A stretch of 53,850 bases of DNA from Anabaena subtropica FACHB-260 (GTDB lineage Bacteria > Cyanobacteriota > Cyanobacteriia > Cyanobacteriales > Nostocaceae): positions 1-53,850 of the forward strand of contig NZ_JACJRF010000037.1 in the NCBI RefSeq assembly GCF_014697105.1, written 5' to 3'. Made by a program: the position numbers and the translations under genes. Positions 7,930-15,596 of the stretch are shown here, piece by piece. How positions within the stretch are numbered: position 1 is the first letter of the stretch; the number at the start of each line of letters is the position of its first letter. The notes below the pieces were generated by a model. That model saw only the letters and a program-made list of their open reading frames with translations. It made no database searches and was not told the origin of the DNA.

Positions 7930-9162
7930 TTAACTGTTGATTAAATCTTCTGCTAACAACTGTTCTGCGGCTTCTAGCATGGAGGCTGATATCTCTTTGA
8001 GGTCTTCACGATTTTGTAAGTAAGTTTTTAATGCTTCCATTGGGTCGATGCTGCTACTTGCACTTAGTTCAGGAATCCGGGGTCTAGCCAACTGACTTAA
8101 TAATTCAGCTTGAATGGTGTATGTGTGAGCATTACTTAACGCAGAATGTAGGGAAGCGTTATCAATCATATCCATCTGTTCGGAACGGAGTTTGTAAATT
8201 AGCCGGACTACAGCATCTTGAATATCATGTTTAGCGATCGCCTTCACAATAGCAGCTTGCGGATCATCCACTTTTGATACATCAACTTCTATAGTGCGGA
8301 AAGTCCGAACGGGTAAAGGGCAAAACTCCCACTGCACATTCCCCCGTTCCAGTTCAATCATCACATAACCCTTATCTTCTTTCTCCTCACTAAAGTCTAC
8401 CCGTTCGATACTCCCCGGATAAATTACCGGCGGGTCATTTGATTTATTCAAATTTTGATGGCGGTGGACGTGTCCCAGTGCCACATAATCAAAACAGGGA
8501 CGAATTAACAAAGATAAGGGTAGAGTAAAGCCTTTACCTACTGCCAAAAAGCGTTCAGCGCCGAAAGTTGCATTATCAGCCATCAAATGAGCTAAAAGTA
8601 CTGTAGGAATATCGGGGTCAAGACGACGAATTTCCCCTTCTATAACGACTTGTAGCCGTTCTGTTAATAATTGATTGACTTCAGACAACGCCAAACCTTC
8701 TGTTTCTTGACGCGTCATCAGTGTCGAACGAGTTAGCCAAGGCAAAGTAATCACCTGCACTTTACCGTTACGGGTTTGGATGTGATGAGTCATTAACCTA
8801 TCACCCACAACAAAACCCGGCACTCCCAAAGTGCGGTAAATATTTAAACTTGCACCCCCCTGTCCTTGGGAATGTTGGTCATGGTTCCCCACCAACAACA
8901 CTGTGGGAATTTGAGCATCAACCAAACGACGAAATTGGCTGGCAAATGCTTCTTGTACATACGGCGGCGGCGTAGCATCAGGAAACGCATCGCCACCAAA
9001 TATAACTAAATCTACTGCATCTCCCAGCGCCCGATCAATACATACAGACAAAGTATTGACAAAATCCTCCAATCGTGTATTTAATCCAGTGACAGGATTA
9101 ATCTGTCCGTGAGAAAAACCGCTTCCCATGTGGATATCAGAGAGATGGAGGATTTTGATCAT
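7930..9162 (-). CDS. sbcD: SbcD/Mre11-type DNA repair metallophosphoesterase
   Basis: The 410-residue calcineurin-like nuclease shows all metal-binding blocks: HLSDIHMG (residues 6-13), FGGDAFPD (55-62), GNHDQH (92-97), a later AHLMAD and GHVHRHQ. A capping domain follows, with a helical C-terminus (EDLKEISASMLEAAEQLL). With SbcC/Rad50 such proteins cut hairpins and process double-strand ends; no sbcC partner is in the window. It lies 85 bp upstream of the carrier gene. A heptamer repeat sits just before the start codon. Confidence 0.85.
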   Translation of the reverse strand: MIKILHLSDIHMGSGFSHGQINPVTGLNTRLEDFVNTLSVCIDRALGDAVDLVIFGGDAFPDATPPPYVQEAFASQFRRLVDAQIPTVLLVGNHDQHSQGQGGASLNIYRTLGVPGFVVGDRLMTHHIQTRNGKVQVITLPWLTRSTLMTRQETEGLALSEVNQLLTERLQVVIEGEIRRLDPDIPTVLLAHLMADNATFGAERFLAVGKGFTLPLSLLIRPCFDYVALGHVHRHQNLNKSNDPPVIYPGSIERVDFSEEKEDKGYVMIELERGNVQWEFCPLPVRTFRTIEVDVSKVDDPQAAIVKAIAKHDIQDAVVRLIYKLRSEQMDMIDNASLHSALSNAHTYTIQAELLSQLARPRIPELSASSSIDPMEALKTYLQNREDLKEISASMLEAAEQLLAEDLINS

Positions 9163-9167
9163 GATTA

Positions 9168-9195
9168 GTCAATGGTCAATGGTCAATAGTCAATA
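9168..9195. repeat. Heptanucleotide tandem repeat (GTCAATG/GTCAATA, 4 copies)
   Basis: Two GTCAATG units followed by two GTCAATA units, in the spacer between cysH and sbcD, only a few bases upstream of the sbcD start. A related GGACTATTGACT stretch lies at the other end of the same spacer. Confidence 0.85.
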
Positions 9196-9277
9196 GTAAT
9201 GCTTGTTTTCAACTTTGAATCACTCACTGTTAAATAGTTAAAATCTTCACCTTGGACTATTGACTGTGGACTATTGA

Positions 9278-10003
9278 CTAAACGTGAATCCCACATTCAG
9301 TTTTATTACTTCCCCGCCAGCGTCCAGCGCGTTCGTCTTCGCCTTCACCTACTTTGGTGGTGATGGGTTCATCGCCAATGCTGGGATAACCTTGGTCGTG
9401 TAGAGGATTGTAAATTACTTTATGTTCAGCTACGTAATCCCAGCTATCTTTACGTGTCCAAGCTGCTAGGGGATTGACTTTCAAGCGACCTTTGCCATCT
9501 AATTCAAACACAGGCATATTCGCACGGGTGACAGCTTGGTCACGACGACGGCCGGTAATCCAAGCAACGGTGTTGAGTTCGTCTAAACCACGTTGTAGGG
9601 GTTCAATTTTGGTAACGTGGTGGAATTGAGTAATATCTTTATCCCAGAGTGCTTCACCGTATTTAGCAACAAAGGCTTCACGACTATCTACATCTGGAGT
9701 TTTGTAGGTTTGTAAATCTAGGTTATATAGTTCTTTAGCTTTCGCAACGAGTTCTAAGGTTTCGCGGAAGTGGTACAGAGTATCGAGAAATATTACAGGT
9801 ACTGGTTGCTTGAGTTCACTATAAAGGATATGGGTAATTACCAAGTCATCCACGTTAAAGGCACTAGTTTGTACTAGTCCTGTGGGGATATGCTCTATAG
9901 ACCATGCCAGAATTTCTTTGGGAGTGGCAGTTTCAAACTGTTGATTTAATTGATCTAAATCAAATTCGGTTGTTTGGTTTCTAGATGCCGTGGAACCTGT
10001 CAT
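9278..10003 (-). CDS. cysH: Phosphoadenylyl-sulfate (PAPS) reductase CysH
   Basis: The 241-residue protein reduces PAPS to sulfite with thioredoxin or glutaredoxin in cytoplasmic sulfate assimilation. Seen: the PP-loop-like ATVE region with SAFNVDDLVITH, LDTLYHFRETLEL, TGRRRDQAVTRA, NPLAAWTRKDSWDYV, and the C-terminal catalytic motif KTECGIHV. The paired CC...CxxC cluster of the iron-sulfur APS-reductase type is absent, which favours the PAPS type. The 770-bp spacer upstream separates it from the next gene. Confidence 0.93.
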   Translation of the reverse strand: MTGSTASRNQTTEFDLDQLNQQFETATPKEILAWSIEHIPTGLVQTSAFNVDDLVITHILYSELKQPVPVIFLDTLYHFRETLELVAKAKELYNLDLQTYKTPDVDSREAFVAKYGEALWDKDITQFHHVTKIEPLQRGLDELNTVAWITGRRRDQAVTRANMPVFELDGKGRLKVNPLAAWTRKDSWDYVAEHKVIYNPLHDQGYPSIGDEPITTKVGEGEDERAGRWRGSNKTECGIHV

Positions 10004-10377
10004 GAGAATTTCCGTTAAATATTTGTTACCTTGATTAAACTCAATTTTATACTACTAAGGCACACAAGTCGCTCGGATATTGGGTAATTTAGGTAATTAT
10101 ATTGTACGGAGATCACCACCTTGAAGACTTATACTCTTCAAATTGGATATTTTTGACTTTTTATATATTTAAAGTTTATTAATAAAAAATTAATAATATT
10201 AGTTATTTATCATTTCGTTTCTCTAAACTAAAATATTTTAATGAATATGTGTGAAGCGATCGCTATAGTCTTTACTAAGAAGATTGAAGCTATTTTAAGT
10301 TTTGACTATATTTCACAGATATTTATACGGAAATTGATATTGTAAATGGAACAGATATATTAAGGGATTTTACGAAA
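10004..10377. other. AT-rich spacer upstream of cysH and of the small peptide gene
   Basis: The left half should hold the cysH promoter (minus strand), which I could not place. The right half carries a HIP1-like GCGATCGC and the putative promoter of the 34-residue ORF at 10302-10329. No other structure was seen. Confidence 0.5.
10302..10329 (+). promoter_or_regulatory. Putative sigma70-type promoter of the 34-residue ORF
   Basis: TTGACT and TATACG separated by 16 bases, about 49 bases before the ATG at 10378. The match to TTGACA/TATAAT is good in this AT-rich background, but there is no experimental support. Confidence 0.4.
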
Positions 10378-10482
10378 ATGAAAAATACCAAATTGCCGAC
10401 TCCAGTGCGTGAGTATGTAATTATGGGCAGTTTAATCATGCTGACTAGTTTTAGCATCATCACCATCATGAGTGCATTTTAA
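10378..10482 (+). CDS. Small single-span membrane peptide (34 residues), function unknown
   Basis: ATG to TAA encodes 34 residues starting MKNTKLPTPVREY and continuing with a hydrophobic stretch (VIMGSLIMLTSFSIITIM) that ends SAF. An AAGGGA ribosome site lies 8-9 bases upstream. A promoter-like pair precedes it and a strong intrinsic terminator follows 39 bases after the stop, so a short dedicated transcript is likely. A polar, basic N-terminus and one membrane helix resemble the small subunits of photosystems, b6f or NDH-1, but it is not one I recognise. It could also be a free membrane peptide. Confidence 0.6.
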   Translation: MKNTKLPTPVREYVIMGSLIMLTSFSIITIMSAF

Positions 10483-10521
10483 AATTAAACCATTAATAAT
10501 TTAGTCAAATAAAATTTACAC

Positions 10522-10550
10522 AACTCCGCTCAACCATGAGAGGAGTTTTT
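10522..10550 (+). terminator. Intrinsic terminator after the 34-residue ORF
   Basis: Stem AACTCC-CTCA pairs with TGAG-GGAGTT around an ACCA loop, with one mismatch on each side, and runs into TTTTT. No other plus-strand gene lies upstream for thousands of bases, so it supports transcription of the small ORF. Confidence 0.75.
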
Positions 10551-10773
10551 AAGTTTTGTATCTAAATTATTTAGGAAAAAAGTATAAATTTCCTTTTCAT
10601 GGCGAGTAAGTAGAAAGAGTTATTATTTTTGTCAAACGTTCTCATACCTATTAAATTTGATGGGTGAACCTGTTTGTAGTGAGGACTTTAGTCCTTATTT
10701 CCTCAGAGATAAAATGCTGACTAACAAAGAAAAAGATACAACCCCATAAATAAATTTAAGGAGATGGTTAATT

Positions 10774-11688
10774 TTGAATGCGGAGCCAAATAACGTGACC
10801 ATGTCTGAAGGACAGATAATCTTACAACCGGACACATTATGGGAAAGAGTAAAAAAACAGACGAACTATGCCTTAAATTGTGGTGCGTTGCTATCGATAC
10901 CGACGGAATTTGAATTTATCGAGCAAAATGGGGTTAAGTTTTTGGTGCGAATTTTATCTAACCTTGACCGTAAAAATAAAGCCAAGAAAAAACAACAGAA
11001 GCAATCTGCTGGCAAAGACTTTAACCCCTTTTTACCTTACGAACAGGATTTATTTGTGGCGGATATTTCCGACACTCATGTATGTATATTAAATAAATTC
11101 AATGTTGTTGACTATCACTTACTGATTATTACCCGTGATTTTGAAGAGCAGGAAAGCTTGCTGACGTTAGCAGATTTTGCCGCCATGTGGGCGTGTTTAG
11201 CGGGAATTGATGGTTTAGTATTTTACAACAGTGGCAAAATCGCTGGTGCTAGTCAGCGACACAAACACTTGCAACTAGTACCAATAACATTTACAGCTTC
11301 CGAACCGCAGATACCCATTGCATCATTACTAGCATCAGCGAAATTTCAGGATTCAATTGCAACCATACCAGGGCTACCATTCGTCCATGCCTTCGCTAAA
11401 TTACAGCCAGAGGCTAAAGCAACTTTAGAAACTTACTATAAATTACTGCGCGCAGTAGGTTTAGGGGTAGGTGATGATAATGGAAAAATCGATGCTTATA
11501 ACTTACTAGTAACCAGAGAATGGATGTTAATCGTACCGCGATCGCAAGAACATTTCCAATCCATTTCTGTTAACTCTTTAGGATTTGCTGGTGCTTTGCT
11601 AGTGAAAAATGATTCAGAAATGCAACTTCTCAAACAACATGGGCCAATGACTATCCTCAAGGAGGTTGCAATGACAGTCAATAGTTAA
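10774..11688 (+). CDS. Ap4A phosphorylase / ATP adenylyltransferase (HIT superfamily)
   Basis: The 304-residue protein splits diadenosine tetraphosphate with phosphate to ATP and ADP, or works in reverse. The HIT-type active site is seen as SQRHKHLQLVP (His-x-His-x-Gln), preceded by LNKFNVVDYHLLIIT, typical of Ap4A phosphorylases. A C-terminal domain (AYNLLVTREWMLIVPRS) completes the family architecture. The TTG start at 10774 is chosen because AAGGAG lies 10 bases upstream; ATG 10801 is the alternative. A 30-residue Lys-rich insertion (KNKAKKKQQKQ) interrupts the N-terminal half. Confidence 0.88.
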   Translation: MNAEPNNVTMSEGQIILQPDTLWERVKKQTNYALNCGALLSIPTEFEFIEQNGVKFLVRILSNLDRKNKAKKKQQKQSAGKDFNPFLPYEQDLFVADISDTHVCILNKFNVVDYHLLIITRDFEEQESLLTLADFAAMWACLAGIDGLVFYNSGKIAGASQRHKHLQLVPITFTASEPQIPIASLLASAKFQDSIATIPGLPFVHAFAKLQPEAKATLETYYKLLRAVGLGVGDDNGKIDAYNLLVTREWMLIVPRSQEHFQSISVNSLGFAGALLVKNDSEMQLLKQHGPMTILKEVAMTVNS

Positions 11689-11730
11689 TAGTCAACATTC
11701 AACAGTTATTCTCCCCCACTCCCCAATCTC

Positions 11731-12315
11731 TCAAGCCTGTCGCCCACTTTCCCCTTTCACCACCGCAGAAGCTATCAAATGGGCTAGACGTAGGGCTTCT
11801 GGAACGTGACCACAGTCTGTGAGTTGTTGCAGGACTTGGGCTGTGACTCCAGCATCAGCACCGCAGACCTGAAAATAAAATGGTGGATGCTCGTATACAG
11901 TCCCGGCACGGCGTAAAATTTCTAGTCGTTTGTCTGGGTGTGGTAGTCTTTGCATAGCGTGTATTACAGCAGTTAATTTAGGCTGCTTTCGCATTACGGC
12001 AATGCAAGGACGCTCCAGTCGTTCTGCTAACAATGGCAAGTCAATTATATTGAAGCCACCTAGAGAAATTCCATCCAACAACACTACATGGATTTGTGAT
12101 AGGAATTTACCTCCGATGAGTAATTGACACAGAGTATCTGTAGCATCCCAGCCATCAGCTTCTATCTCTCCCCAAACCATTCCTTCAAAGCGAGTATCTG
12201 CACAAATAACCCCTGCAACTCCCACAGGTTTAGTTGCATGGCGCACAAAGGGAGCATCATCAAAACCTATAGCGCGGATTTTACGGCGGTTTCGCAACAG
12301 AGTTTCTAGTTCCAT
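11731..12315 (-). CDS. DUF99 / UPF0215 protein, endonuclease V-like fold
   Basis: About 194 residues from ATG 12315; a start at 12360 would add 15 residues, and neither has a clear ribosome site. I chose the shorter because it places the conserved IRAIGFDDAPF close to the N-terminus, as in other members. Further features: GVAGVICADTRFEGMVW, LLDGISLGGFNIID and IAVMRKQP. The family is related to endonuclease V and has been linked to cleavage at deoxyuridine in archaea; that role here is inferred. Located convergent with the Ap4A phosphorylase gene. Confidence 0.75.
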   Translation of the reverse strand: MELETLLRNRRKIRAIGFDDAPFVRHATKPVGVAGVICADTRFEGMVWGEIEADGWDATDTLCQLLIGGKFLSQIHVVLLDGISLGGFNIIDLPLLAERLERPCIAVMRKQPKLTAVIHAMQRLPHPDKRLEILRRAGTVYEHPPFYFQVCGADAGVTAQVLQQLTDCGHVPEALRLAHLIASAVVKGESGRQA

Positions 12316-12564
12316 GATGATTGCTCGCGGTAGAGGATTTCCACAAAATAAATTATGCAAATTTATTCAGATAATATTTTGTTATCTTCCCCCTGCTCCC
12401 TTGCCTACTCAGTGATGGGATATTGTTTTAGTTGGAAGTCCTTAGAAGCGAGTGAATCACACCTCATCTAACTATATTTACTCTTTAAGAGCTAAAACTA
12501 AGTTTTGCTCACAAGTTATAAAGTATGTGTAGATGGCAGAAAATATATTGAGAGAAAAATCTGT

Positions 12565-13044
12565 ATGGCAAACTACCAAGAAACCCTAACTAGCAACGAA
12601 CTCTGTGATGGACTAATCACAGAGACAACCAACATTAATCATGTAGAAGTCATCGAAAACGTCATCGACTCCCTAGAACAAGATGACAGTGCAATGGTCA
12701 GCCACACCCCAGAAGGTGGCTATCTGTGGAAGTTTAAATACGGCACTGTAGAAGTGTACGTCCAACTCACCGGCAAAAGTGATGAAGACACCATCACAGT
12801 TTGGTCAGCAGTACTTCCATTACCAGCCAAAGATGAACCAAAGTTAATGCGTCATCTATTAGAAATGAACTGTTCCACCACTTTGGAATCCCGTTTCGGC
12901 ATCATTGAAAATCAAGTAGTAGTTATTTCCACCCGCACTGTAGCAGATTTATCCCCTGGTGAAGTTTCTCGCCTAATTACCATCGTCGCCACGATCGCCG
13001 ACAACAACGACGAAGCCTTACAATCAGAGTTCAGTCTAACCTAA
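12565..13044 (+). CDS. YbjN-domain protein
   Basis: About 159 residues from ATG 12565 (MANYQETLTSNEL). A start 60 bases upstream would add a poorly conserved-looking stretch. The acidic alpha/beta protein has a pattern (NVIDSLEQDD, WKFKYGTVEVYVQLTG, LMRHLLEMNCSTTLESRFGI) that fits the YbjN/type III chaperone-like fold common in cyanobacteria. Molecular function is unknown; regulatory or chaperone-like binding is suggested for the fold. A lipoate/biotin ligase-like gene follows 52 bp downstream on the same strand. Confidence 0.7.
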   Translation: MANYQETLTSNELCDGLITETTNINHVEVIENVIDSLEQDDSAMVSHTPEGGYLWKFKYGTVEVYVQLTGKSDEDTITVWSAVLPLPAKDEPKLMRHLLEMNCSTTLESRFGIIENQVVVISTRTVADLSPGEVSRLITIVATIADNNDEALQSEFSLT

Positions 13045-13096
13045 CTCCGCGCCCCTCTGCGCTAACTCCGCGTTACTTTGCGTTTAATCCTCCTCA

Positions 13097-13828
13097 ATGC
13101 ACAACAAGCAGGTTTGGCGACTAATCCCCTTACTGGAAGCTTCCGGTAATGTGCAGATGAAAATTGACCGTTGGTTATTAGCACAACACCAATCAGGTAA
13201 ACATCCGCCCACTCTGAGATTTTATACTTGGTCGCCACCAGCCATTTCCCTTGGTTATCATCAACGCCAATATCCCCAACATTGGCAAAAACTCATCTGG
13301 AAAGGCCAAAAATTAGACTTAGTACGTCGTCCCACTGGTGGTAGGGCTGTACTCCACCAAGGTGATTTAACTTATGCTGTAGTCACATCTGGACTAGTTG
13401 GTAATCGGATGGCAGCATACCAAAAGATTTGTGAATTTTTAATTCAAGGATGGAAAGCGATCGCTATTGAATTAACCTATGGTACAGCCGGACGTGGTTA
13501 CATTCACAATCCCAACTGCTTTGGTACAGCCACAGGTGCAGATTTAGTTTTACCCAATGGAACCAAAATGATTGGTAGCGCCCAACTGCGGCGCGGGGGA
13601 GTAATTTTGCAACATGGTTCCATGCGTTTACAACCAGATGCAGAATTGTTTGCCCAGGTATTTGGTGCAGAGTCTTTTACACCAGTGCAATTAAACTTGA
13701 GTGTAGAACAGATTATGACAGCTTTGACTACTGCTGCTAGTGATTGTTTTGAGATGCAGCTTGAGTTGCAACCCCTCTCTCAGTTTGAATGGGATGAGAT
13801 TCAAGCACAGCCTAATCTTGAGTGTTAA
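13097..13828 (+). CDS. Lipoate-protein ligase A / biotin ligase superfamily protein
   Basis: The 243-residue BPL/LplA/LipB-fold protein has the lipoyl-binding signature RRPTGGRAVLH followed by DLTYAVV, and the catalytic-lysine block GTKMIGSAQLRRGGVILQHGS. It would attach lipoate or a related acyl group to a carrier protein; octanoyltransferase (LipM-like) activity is an alternative because the accessory C-terminal domain of LplA is short. Its 3' end overlaps the convergent HD gene by 17 bases. Confidence 0.8.
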   Translation: MHNKQVWRLIPLLEASGNVQMKIDRWLLAQHQSGKHPPTLRFYTWSPPAISLGYHQRQYPQHWQKLIWKGQKLDLVRRPTGGRAVLHQGDLTYAVVTSGLVGNRMAAYQKICEFLIQGWKAIAIELTYGTAGRGYIHNPNCFGTATGADLVLPNGTKMIGSAQLRRGGVILQHGSMRLQPDAELFAQVFGAESFTPVQLNLSVEQIMTALTTAASDCFEMQLELQPLSQFEWDEIQAQPNLEC

Positions 13829-14426
13829 TATCTGGCGCTTCGTGTAAATACCCAGCCGCTACAGAATCATCAATTAATTGCAAAACAAACGGCCATAGTT
13901 CCGGCGCACCTGTTTCTACTGGTGCTACCCGCTTCATCACCTGATCACGCCTAATCCCATGAATGCGCCAAGTTCCACCCTGAGTTTGCTGATTATGTAA
14001 TAAAGGTTGTATCCGGTCTAAAGCGGCGGCGAATTTAGCCGTGGGTGTTTTCCCGGCTTCAAACTCATGCCAAAGTTGATGAAATTCCTGTCCCTGATCT
14101 GCTGGTAACAATCCAAACAAGCGTAATGCTGCTTGTGCTTCCCTGTGGGCTTTATTCTCGTTACCCTGCACATCATAACAAAAGGTGTCCCCAGCATCGA
14201 TTTCTACCAAATCGTGAATCAATAGCATTTTCATCGCCTGGGAAATATCAACCCCTAGTGGCGCATATTCTGCCAAACTCATCGCCATTATCGCCAAATG
14301 CCAAGAATGTTCCGCGCTATTTTCTCGACGCGAACCATCAGTTAGTAAGGTTTGGCGGAGTATCAACTTCAGGCGGTCAATTTCGATGATGAATTGGATT
14401 TGTTGAGTCAGGCGGTTGATGGACAC
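13812..14426 (-). CDS. HD-domain hydrolase (YfbR/HDDC2-type nucleotidase)
   Basis: The 204-residue metal-dependent phosphohydrolase shows the HD signature: ENSAEHSWHLA (first His), LLIHDLVEIDAGD (His-Asp) and AAALDRIQPLL (last Asp). Length and motif spacing match YfbR/HDDC2-like 5'-deoxynucleotidases that dephosphorylate deoxynucleoside monophosphates. Substrate is inferred from the family. It faces the ligase gene tail to tail. Confidence 0.82.
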   Translation of the reverse strand: MSINRLTQQIQFIIEIDRLKLILRQTLLTDGSRRENSAEHSWHLAIMAMSLAEYAPLGVDISQAMKMLLIHDLVEIDAGDTFCYDVQGNENKAHREAQAALRLFGLLPADQGQEFHQLWHEFEAGKTPTAKFAAALDRIQPLLHNQQTQGGTWRIHGIRRDQVMKRVAPVETGAPELWPFVLQLIDDSVAAGYLHEAPDINTQD

Positions 14427-14520
14427 GGGTATTTTCCAAGAACTACTTTACTTAGATTAATAAATTATTCTCAATTGTTTTGGGAATACTGAGATTAAGT
14501 ACATAAACATTGTAATAAAA

Positions 14521-14991
14521 ATGGCAAATAATCGAGCCAGTACCAAGCTTTCCCCAGCAGACAAGGAAGCTGTAATGAATGCAATTGCGACTATTAAAGA
14601 AAAATTACCATTTTTGATTGATTTAAGCACAGAGGAGCGTAAATCTTTGCCCAAACTTGGTGATAAGAGTCGGGCGTTTGTAACTAAGGCGTTGGAAATA
14701 GCAACACAAAACCCTGACTTTTTGCCTCGTTCTTTTGATTTGGATGAAATGCGCCAAGACATTGAGCTATTTGAGGCTTTATATCCCATTTTGCTGTCAT
14801 TGACGCAATTGCAAGAGCTGGTAGATGATACATCTGTGGCTGTTGGTAGTGAAGCGTATGCAGCGAGTTTGATGGTTTATAACTATGCCAAAGCTAGTGG
14901 TAGAGGTGCTGGATTAGATTCAATGATTGATGATTTGGGTCGTAGATTTGCCCGGAAATCGAAAAAAATACAACCACAAGCATCCTTGTAA
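14521..14991 (+). CDS. Conserved hypothetical all-helical protein
   Basis: The 156 residues are soluble and helix-rich with a basic C-terminus (RRFARKSKKIQPQ). The pattern LPFLIDLSTEERKSLPKLGDKS followed by FLPRSFDLDEMRQDIELF is one I associate with a widespread uncharacterised bacterial family. No catalytic motif is visible. It stands alone, with a repeat-rich 605-bp spacer after it. Confidence 0.65.
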   Translation: MANNRASTKLSPADKEAVMNAIATIKEKLPFLIDLSTEERKSLPKLGDKSRAFVTKALEIATQNPDFLPRSFDLDEMRQDIELFEALYPILLSLTQLQELVDDTSVAVGSEAYAASLMVYNYAKASGRGAGLDSMIDDLGRRFARKSKKIQPQASL

Positions 14992-15096
14992 GTCCAGAAA
15001 TTAACTCGACACTTTTACTGAAAAACTTAAAATTTTAAGCTCTGAGCTTGAGTGTTTCAGTTTCAAGTGAAAAACGCCGAGTTCGGGGCTAAAATT

Positions 15097-15222
15097 TTTT
15101 TGTTCTAAGTGAGAACGTTCTTGTTTTAAATAAGAACGTTTTCGTTTTAAATGAGAACATTTTCGTTCTAAGTGAGAATGTTCTTGTTTTGAGTGAGAAC
15201 GTTTTCATTTGAAATTAAAAAA
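15097..15222. repeat. Degenerate 21-bp tandem repeat, six units
   Basis: Units run 15097-15117, 15118-15138, 15139-15159, 15160-15180, 15181-15201 and a decayed sixth to 15222. Each contains a word like GTTCTAAGTGAGAAC, itself a GTTCT/AGAAC inverted repeat. Across the unit 1/2/3 junctions AACGTTCTT (15114) and AAGAACGTT (15132) form 9-bp arms. One forward frame is open through the whole array and reads as heptads of the pattern [VI][LF]VL[NS][EK]N, but it has no start codon. Confidence 0.8.
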
Positions 15223-15366
15223 TTTGTGTTCAGAACTAAACAGTTGTGAGTTAAAGTGCGATCGCTGGGGATAATATCGGTTATTACGTAGCTGAGGAAC
15301 AAAAAGAAACTTGAATTTTCTAAACAGTTGGCTTTCTAAGTTTTTCATTTTGGTAAAAACTGAGAA

Positions 15367-15518
15367 TTATAGCGGTTTGCAGTTGAGTCTAATGCAGACC
15401 TAACCCCCAACCCCTTCCCTACAAGGGAAGGGGAGTAAAGCTCAAAGCCTCTATCTTTGTAGGAGAGAGGTTTGGAGAGAGGTTAGAGTGTATTGCATAC
15501 AAACGAGAAGTGCTATAA
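15367..15518 (+). mobile_element. MITE-like palindromic element, copy 1
   Basis: Bounded by TTATAGC and GCTATAA. Inside are CCTAACCCCCAACCCC, a CCCCTTCCCT/AGGGAAGGGG hairpin, and a right half ending GTTTGGAGAGAGGTTAG, so inner CTAACC/GGTTAG arms also pair. It codes for no protein. The copy at 53433-53580 has the same architecture in the opposite orientation, which supports a dispersed, non-autonomous element. Confidence 0.65.
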
Positions 15519-15596
15519 ATCTTTCTAAATCCGAAACTAGTAATGCGTAGTTAGTAGTTATCTTGTATGTATTAGACCTTACACCTGAATCTTGTA

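Larger units (their letters stand above)
14992..15596. other. Repeat-rich spacer between the helical protein and the STAND-TPR gene
   Basis: It contains a 21-bp tandem array (15097-15222, with a degenerate extra unit at 15055-15076) and a MITE-like palindromic element (15367-15518). No supported gene is present. The region just before 15597 should hold the STAND gene promoter, which I could not place. Confidence 0.7.

Noticed and set aside
15097-15222. CRISPR array
   Set aside because: The 21-bp units are adjacent with no unique spacers, and no cas genes are nearby.
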